Part shown: one piece after another, positions 46,298 to 50,939 of the stretch
Numbering within the stretch: position 1 is the stretch's first letter
How the letters are laid out: each line of letters starts with the position of its first letter
From: Bacteroides sp. SM23_62_1
GTDB taxonomy: Bacteria > Bacteroidota > Bacteroidia > Bacteroidales > SM23-62
Direction of reading: 5' to 3'
Assembly: GCA_001304505.1 (NCBI GenBank)
Contig: LJUQ01000060.1
Coordinates: 1 to 50,939, forward strand
DNA: 50,939 nt
Notes under the pieces: model-generated
What the model was told of the DNA's origin: nothing
What the model saw: only the letters and a program-made list of their open reading frames with translations
Databases searched by the model: none
Translations under genes and position numbers: made by a program

Positions 46298-46352
46298 TAA
46301 ATCTCCGATCCTCCCAATCTCCTCTATTAATTCCAATACACTTCTAAAGAGA

Positions 46353-46835
46353 CTAATGTGTTGTTATAGAGAGGTTATACATCCCTTCCGCCTCATCTGT
46401 TTCGATTTCATAGGTCCATTCACCAATATATTTGGCCACATTATCCCCGATGTTAATCACCTGCGACCAGTGTATATCTGCCGAATTATCAATCTCCATT
46501 TCTTTAAAAAGATCATCGCCCGGTGAATAAATAGTAATTGTTATCGATCCATCATTCCGTATTGATCCCTGGATGGATATTCTCAGTGACCTTATACCTT
46601 CATCAACTGTAAAATTACCACTTTTAGATACTGACTCACCGCTGAAATGCTTGCTGAGCATTAGCTGGGTGCTTTTTTCATCCTGCCCCAGATAGGTGAT
46701 GCGCTCCTGCCTTTCTAATTGCTCGGAGCTGCTAATACCAGTCGCCCTTCTCAATTCCTGTGAAAAAACTTTCTGGTTATTAATCACCAGTCCTGCGAGG
46801 ACCATTGCTGAAATGAGAATAAATGTTTTTTTCAT
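46353..46835 (-). CDS. Exported hypothetical protein
   Basis: Not recognised. A 160-residue protein with signal peptide to about 25 (NNQKVFSQ), then a predicted beta-rich body (FTVDEGIRSLRISIQGSIRND, SITITIYSPGDDLFKEMEI, YIGEWTYEIETDEAEGMYNL), resembling a small beta-sandwich of the kind seen in C-terminal or accessory exported domains. No Cys and no catalytic motif. Probably periplasmic. It is divergent from the histidine kinase gene 301 bases away. Confidence 0.78.
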   Translation of the reverse strand: MKKTFILISAMVLAGLVINNQKVFSQELRRATGISSSEQLERQERITYLGQDEKSTQLMLSKHFSGESVSKSGNFTVDEGIRSLRISIQGSIRNDGSITITIYSPGDDLFKEMEIDNSADIHWSQVINIGDNVAKYIGEWTYEIETDEAEGMYNLSITTH

Positions 46836-46895
46836 GATTTCTTATTATTTGGTTGAATATATATAATTTGAATGATTTTGTTTCTTGCAGATAAA

Positions 46896-46977
46896 CGCAG
46901 ATTTTTACGCAGATTTTCGCTGATTAATATAAAATCTTATCTGCGATAATCAGCGGTATAATCCGCGTAAATCTACG
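46896..46977. repeat. CGCAGATT palindromic repeat upstream of histidine kinase
   Basis: Arms 46896-46926 and 46947-46977 (31 bases each) are largely complementary (CGCAGATTTTTACGCAGATT... against ...CCGCGTAAATCTACG) around a 20-base loop. This resembles a common Bacteroidetes dispersed palindrome. The remainder of the 46836-47136 gap is AT-rich with no gene and should hold the promoter of the two-component operon. Confidence 0.7.
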
Positions 46978-47136
46978 AGAACTTTTAAATACCTGTACTA
47001 AATCCTAAGTTTCTAAATTGCCTTATACAAAACTAAAAATGAAATTCCTTCGTTATTGTTAATGTTGTGTTAATGTCTTGTTAATGATATACTTTACCTG
47101 TTTGATATTTTAATTTTATATTCGAAATTTGAACCT

Positions 47137-48516
47137 GTGAAACCCCGTATCGCTATATTGTTTTCTCTTTTTGCAGTGGTTCTGCTTGTATTGATTCAGT
47201 TTTATTCGATCTCCGAAATGTATCGCATAAAAAGAGAGCAGTTTGACAACCAGTATGGCAATCTTGTATATACTTCTATGGTGAATTATAACCGTAGTCC
47301 CAACCAGGCTTTTGACTCCCTGTTCTACGCATTTGATAACTACGCACGGCAGATGATCATCCAGTATGAACAATTGCAATCTGACGATGATGAAAACGCT
47401 TTCAGGCAGACTGTATTAGAAAATTTTTCAAAGATTCTCAATAACCAGAAAAAGCCGGAGGAATTTGTCCGGCAGTTTCTTAAAAACCGGGGAGTTGAAA
47501 CAGATTTCAGATCCGGTTATTATATACAGGAGCTGTACCTGATCAACTTTGATGAAATGATTCCTCTATTTTCAGATACAATTCCGCATGATCAGTCTGA
47601 TTTATCCGAAGCACTCCAGGCTTATTCCTATACCTCTGAAGGAAATTACTACCGGATCAGGTATGATTATTTTATTGATTTCACACATAAATCCCTTATT
47701 ATTTATGGTGAAATGGTTGTAACCCTTATACTGGCTTTTGCTACAATCCTGATCGTATGTATCGTGTTTTACCTTACAGTAAAGAACCTCCTTCTGCAAA
47801 AGAAATTATCCGACCTGAAAACGGATTTCATCAACAACATGACCCACGAGCTGAAAACACCATTATCAACGATTGCCGTGGCTACCTCTTCATTGAGTGA
47901 TGAGAAGTTCCTCAAACAGCAGGAAAGAGTGAAGGAAATCTCCACCCTGATCAAAAAACAGAACCGCCATCTTACCCAGCTTATAGACCGGATCCTTGAT
48001 ATCAGTATCTGGGAAAAAGATCAGGTTAAACTGGAAAAAAAATCTGTCCATATACTCGATTTTTTTAAGGAAAGACTTGATTCATTCAGGATAGAATACA
48101 GGGATCTGGAATTGAATATCCATGAAGATTATGACCTGGATAAAGACTATGTTAAAATTGATGAGGTTCATATGACAACAGTCCTGAATAACCTGCTGAC
48201 AAATGCGGTAAAATATTCCACCAGAACACCTGAAATACATGTAAAGGTATCGGTTAAAAATTCCATGACAATTCAGATACAGGATAACGGGATAGGTATC
48301 AGCAGGGAAGAACAGAAATATATTTTTGATAAATTTTACCGTTCCGGAAAGGGAGATTTTAAAACTGTTAAAGGATTGGGATTGGGATTATATTATGTTA
48401 AACAGATTATAACTGCACATAGTGGGGACATTCATGTGGTCAGTCAGCCGGGAAGAGGAACTACTTTCACCATTAATATACCATTGAACAATGAACATTC
48501 TGCTGGCAGAAGATGA
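47137..48516 (+). CDS. Sensor histidine kinase (RprX-like)
   Basis: A 459-residue membrane sensor starting at GTG 47137. Helices lie at about 4-24 and 188-213 with a periplasmic sensor region of about 160 residues between. The kinase core has H-box FINNMTHELKTPLSTIA with phospho-acceptor His237, N-box NNLLTNAVKYS, G1 DNGIGIS, F-box YIFDKFYRS and G2 GLGLGLYYV. It phosphorylates the regulator encoded by the next gene, which overlaps by 26 bases. The pairing and sequence style match the RprX/RprY system of Bacteroides. The signal sensed is unknown. Confidence 0.93.
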   Translation: MKPRIAILFSLFAVVLLVLIQFYSISEMYRIKREQFDNQYGNLVYTSMVNYNRSPNQAFDSLFYAFDNYARQMIIQYEQLQSDDDENAFRQTVLENFSKILNNQKKPEEFVRQFLKNRGVETDFRSGYYIQELYLINFDEMIPLFSDTIPHDQSDLSEALQAYSYTSEGNYYRIRYDYFIDFTHKSLIIYGEMVVTLILAFATILIVCIVFYLTVKNLLLQKKLSDLKTDFINNMTHELKTPLSTIAVATSSLSDEKFLKQQERVKEISTLIKKQNRHLTQLIDRILDISIWEKDQVKLEKKSVHILDFFKERLDSFRIEYRDLELNIHEDYDLDKDYVKIDEVHMTTVLNNLLTNAVKYSTRTPEIHVKVSVKNSMTIQIQDNGIGISREEQKYIFDKFYRSGKGDFKTVKGLGLGLYYVKQIITAHSGDIHVVSQPGRGTTFTINIPLNNEHSAGRR

Positions 48517-49162
48517 TACAGACCTGCGTAATATACTTACGCAGTATCTCGAACTACAGGGCTTCACAATTTATTCAGCTGAAAATGGAAAGGTGGGACT
48601 CGAACTTTTTAAAAATGAACATGTCGACCTGTGTATTCTTGATATCATGATGCCTGTGATGGATGGCTTTGCCCTGGCACAGAAGATCAGGAAGCTCGAC
48701 AGCTTCATGCCTGTTATTTTTCTCACTGCAAAAAGCCAGAAAGCAGATAAAATTAAAGGATTAAAGATTGGTGCGGATGACTACATCACCAAACCTTTTG
48801 AAGTTGAAGAACTGATTCTCCGCATTAAAAATATTCTCAGGCGATCCGGCAGGGCCGATGGGGAAACCCTTTCAATCGGCGGTTTTGAGTTCAGGTTTGA
48901 TGAACTGACACTGAAAGGATACGGACAGGAACATCAGATGACCCTGAAAGAGGCCGAACTTTTGAAATACCTTCTTAAGAACAGCAACAGGGTATTAAAG
49001 AGGGAACAACTGCTGAAAGAATTATGGGGTGAAGATGATTATTTTCTTGGTCGCAGCATGGATGTTTTCATTACACGCCTGCGTAAATACCTTCAACCTG
49101 AGAACAAAGTATCGATTGACAATATACGGGGAGTGGGATTTATTCTGAGAATGAATGAGTGA
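48491..49162 (+). CDS. OmpR-family response regulator (RprY-like)
   Basis: A 223-residue regulator. The receiver domain (1-120) has the acidic pair in LAEDD, phospho-acceptor Asp51 in CILDIMMPVMDG, Thr in FLTAKS and Lys in YITKPFE. The C-terminal winged helix (about 130-222) shows MTLKEAELLKYLLKNSNRVL, RSMDVFITRLRKYL and IRGVGFIL. It is activated by the histidine kinase whose gene it overlaps by 26 bases, then binds promoter DNA. Targets are not known from this window. Confidence 0.94.
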   Translation: MNILLAEDDTDLRNILTQYLELQGFTIYSAENGKVGLELFKNEHVDLCILDIMMPVMDGFALAQKIRKLDSFMPVIFLTAKSQKADKIKGLKIGADDYITKPFEVEELILRIKNILRRSGRADGETLSIGGFEFRFDELTLKGYGQEHQMTLKEAELLKYLLKNSNRVLKREQLLKELWGEDDYFLGRSMDVFITRLRKYLQPENKVSIDNIRGVGFILRMNE

Positions 49163-49168
49163 TTATAG

Positions 49169-49732
49169 GGTTGTCGGTTGTCAGTTGTCGGTTGTCAGCT
49201 TTTGAGATTAGGGGTATTTGAATCCTTTTCTGCTACTATTTTTGAGATAGTTCATTAATCCCGATATCTGTTTTCCTGTAAGTGAAGCAAGGGAATAAGC
49301 TTCCTGAAATTCCTGGTCATCAATATATTCCTGATCCAGGGCTCTATAGAATTGTGATTTCAACTCTCCAACAGAACCTCTTGAAATTGAGAGGAAATGG
49401 ATAAACTCTTTGTTACCTCCCCTGTCAAATCGCTCTGAGATGTTATCCATAGCGGATCCGGAAGAACTTCTGACCTGATCTACAGGGGTAAAATCTTTGG
49501 AGAACTTTTCTTTCCTCGTTAGTTTATAAACTAACTTACACAATCTTCTTGCACTTTTCCAGCATTCAAGATCTTCAAATCTTTTTACAGTTGCCATAAT
49601 AAATTGGATTAAGATTAAACATTCTAATCCTTAATCCAACTTATGCTAAAATATCTGTCTTAGAAATAAAAAAAATCACATCTGTCTTAAAATTCTTAAT
49701 AACAGACAACCGACAACAGACAACTGACAACC
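49169..49732. repeat. Inverted repeats flanking the four-helix-bundle gene
   Basis: GGTTGTCGGTTGTCAGTTGT... (49169-49198) and ...CAGACAACTGACAACC (49705-49732) are reverse complements at 26 of 28 positions. Each arm is itself a 7-base TTGTC(A/G)G tandem repeat. They enclose one gene (49208-49597) plus a hairpin just upstream of it (TTGGATTAAGATTA at 49604-49617 against 49625-49639). The whole ~564-bp block could be a mobile unit, or two independent simple repeats. Confidence 0.65.
49208..49597 (-). CDS. Four-helix-bundle protein (23S rRNA-IVP / bAvd-like)
   Basis: A 129-residue helical protein: FEDLECWKSARRLCKLVYKL, FTPVDQVRSSSGSAMDNISE, FIHFLSISRGSVGELKSQF, SLASLTGKQISGLMNYL. This is the TIGR02436 four-helix-bundle family, first seen as ORFs in 23S rRNA intervening sequences and related to the Avd protein of diversity-generating retroelements. 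In Bacteroidetes many copies are free-standing with unknown function; the fold makes pentamers that bind nucleic acid. No reverse transcriptase is near. Flanking inverted repeats suggest mobility. Confidence 0.87.
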   Translation of the reverse strand: MATVKRFEDLECWKSARRLCKLVYKLTRKEKFSKDFTPVDQVRSSSGSAMDNISERFDRGGNKEFIHFLSISRGSVGELKSQFYRALDQEYIDDQEFQEAYSLASLTGKQISGLMNYLKNSSRKGFKYP

Positions 49733-49791
49733 ATTACTTCGGATCCACAAATTTCGTTGGAATATTTTTATCACTCTTTAAGAATAAAAAC

Positions 49792-50939
49792 TTAAAATCT
49801 AAGTTTAACTTTTGTCCCTTTCCCCGGCTTAGAATCTATTTCGATCTCCCCCTGGTGCATCCTCATGATCTGCCGGCACAGGCTCAATCCGATGCCGGAC
49901 CCTCCTTCCTTGGTGGTAAAGAATGGAACGAATACCTGATCAAGGGCTTCCGGTTCTATACCAGCACCATTATCGGTGACCGTTATAATCCTTCGTTGTT
50001 CTTCATCCAGGTAATATCCAAGTTCAATAAAAGGATCTTTGACATTCTCCAGGGCCTCCATCGAATTTTTTACCAGGTTGATCATCACCTGCTCCAGCAT
50101 TTTAGGATCCGTCTGGAGTGGTTCAGTGTTTTTGCAATCAACTTTAAGCCTGATACCCTTCATGCCGGGTTCTTCTTTAAACAGAAACTGTATCTTCCCG
50201 CACATTTCTTTTATATCAACTGACGCTAACTGTAATGGAGCGAGTTTTGTCAGTTTCCTGTAACGGTCAATGAAATTGATCAGACCCCTGCTTCGTTCTT
50301 CAATGATATCCGAACTGGCAAGAGCATCCTTAATATCTTTATCATCAATAGCACTCAAAGACTTCTTATCCTGTTTTTTCTGAAGCTTGTTTTTAATAGT
50401 GGTAGTAAGCGTGATGATTGGCGTGATGGAATTCATAACCTCATGGTTAATTACACGGATCAGTTTCTTCCATGAGACAATCTCCTGTTCTTCCATCTGA
50501 TGCCTGATATCATTCAAAGTAATAATATGGTTCCGTATACCTTTCATCTTAATTATGGAAGTGTTGATTGACAAATAATGAAATTTATCCCTCGCAATAA
50601 TCTTTTCAGCTATTTCTTCCCGTGGTTTCAGAAGCATGATCCTCGATCCCAATCCCTGATAGTATTTATTGAGGTCTTCAATCATATTTAATTGCCTGAT
50701 GTTTAACAATTCCCGTGCAGCGTTGTTCAGCAGGTGAACAGATCCTGAATGGTCAAAACTGATGATCCCGGTAGTGACATTGTCTACAATGGTCTGAAGG
50801 TATTTCGCCTGGATTTCTTTTTCCATCCTATCCTCTTTAAATTCATGAATTAAAAGTTCCAGTTTTTCATTCAGGCCCTTAAAACTCCTGTCAGCATATT
50901 TCCTGGTATAAGTCAATGATGGATCTTCTTCCTTCATAT
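49792..50939 (-). CDS. NtrY-like PAS histidine kinase, 5' end off the window
   Basis: At least 381 residues. From the visible N-terminus: a linker with coiled-coil character (RSFKGLNEKLELLIHEFKED), a PAS-like domain (YLQTIVDNVTTGIISFDHSG, LLNNAARELL) to about 150, a dimerisation H-box SWKKLIRVINHEVMNSITPI with His in INHEVMN, then N-box INLVKNSMEAL, G1 DNGAGI and G2 GSGIGLSL. Homologues have N-terminal membrane helices before this linker, so the ATG at 50937 is probably internal and the gene continues beyond the right edge. Likely partner is an NtrC-type regulator, which would lie outside the window. Confidence 0.88.
   Translation of the reverse strand, partial: MKEEDPSLTYTRKYADRSFKGLNEKLELLIHEFKEDRMEKEIQAKYLQTIVDNVTTGIISFDHSGSVHLLNNAARELLNIRQLNMIEDLNKYYQGLGSRIMLLKPREEIAEKIIARDKFHYLSINTSIIKMKGIRNHIITLNDIRHQMEEQEIVSWKKLIRVINHEVMNSITPIITLTTTIKNKLQKKQDKKSLSAIDDKDIKDALASSDIIEERSRGLINFIDRYRKLTKLAPLQLASVDIKEMCGKIQFLFKEEPGMKGIRLKVDCKNTEPLQTDPKMLEQVMINLVKNSMEALENVKDPFIELGYYLDEEQRRIITVTDNGAGIEPEALDQVFVPFFTTKEGGSGIGLSLCRQIMRMHQGEIEIDSKPGKGTKVKLRF

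Noticed and set aside
49169-49198. Attachment site or replication iterons
   Set aside because: The 7-base TTGTC repeats lack neighbouring replication or integrase genes and look like simple-sequence repeats.
3767-49597. Diversity-generating retroelement (FISUMP protein as target, four-helix-bundle protein as Avd)
   Set aside because: No reverse transcriptase and no template/variable repeat pair with adenine-specific differences; the two genes are 41 kb apart.

Overview
The window looks like chromosomal DNA of a Bacteroidetes (Bacteroidota) bacterium, probably a Bacteroidales- or Marinilabiliales-type polysaccharide degrader. The signs are a type IX secretion sorting tail, FISUMP domains, MacB-like permeases of the Bacteroidetes type, a Bacteroidetes-type tyrosine recombinase remnant, TAnnTTTG-like promoter boxes, few Shine-Dalgarno sequences, and many short palindromic intergenic repeats. 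This is inferred from gene content only; no rRNA or tRNA gene was seen.

Left end (1-9080): an MntA/HepT nucleotidyltransferase-HEPN toxin-antitoxin pair; a TolB-like/TPR membrane protein whose 5' end is cut by an in-frame TAA; and a large AT-rich lipoprotein with two FISUMP domains. The lipoprotein is bracketed by a 65-bp direct repeat derived from a tyrosine recombinase gene, the right copy lying inside a decayed recombinase.

Carbohydrate region I (9080-22720): seven exported enzymes, which are two GH43 enzymes, a GH51-type arabinofuranosidase, a GH95 fucosidase/galactosidase, a CE15-type glucuronoyl esterase, an SGNH acetylesterase and, transcribed away, an S1 sulfatase, plus an alpha/beta-hydrolase esterase. 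Together they suit debranching of a decorated, acetylated and possibly sulfated glucuronoarabinoxylan. No SusC/SusD pair or PUL regulator is in the window.

Middle (22720-34090): rhodanese lipoprotein, MacB/FtsX-type permease, a 1374-residue T9SS-secreted FG-GAP propeller protein, an HNH/HTH protein between palindromes, a pair of paralogous exported proteins, and a MarR-GNAT fusion.

Carbohydrate region II (34440-41515): fucose/arabinose-isomerase-family enzyme, split transketolase, a glycerol-kinase-like FGGY kinase with an altered substrate pocket, a GRP-type sugar transporter and a Tat-signal TIM-barrel protein. It reads as an import-isomerise-phosphorylate-transketolase route for a pentose or similar sugar, which could consume sugars released by region I.

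Right end (41930-50939): folB with a small CWC-type cysteine-rich protein, an ECF sigma factor with a membrane partner, glnS, an exported hypothetical, a RprXY-like two-component system, a four-helix-bundle (23S IVP-like) gene flanked by inverted repeats, and a NtrY-like histidine kinase running off the edge. Throughout, gaps are filled with palindromic or MITE-like repeats; one type recurs directly upstream of three sugar-related genes.
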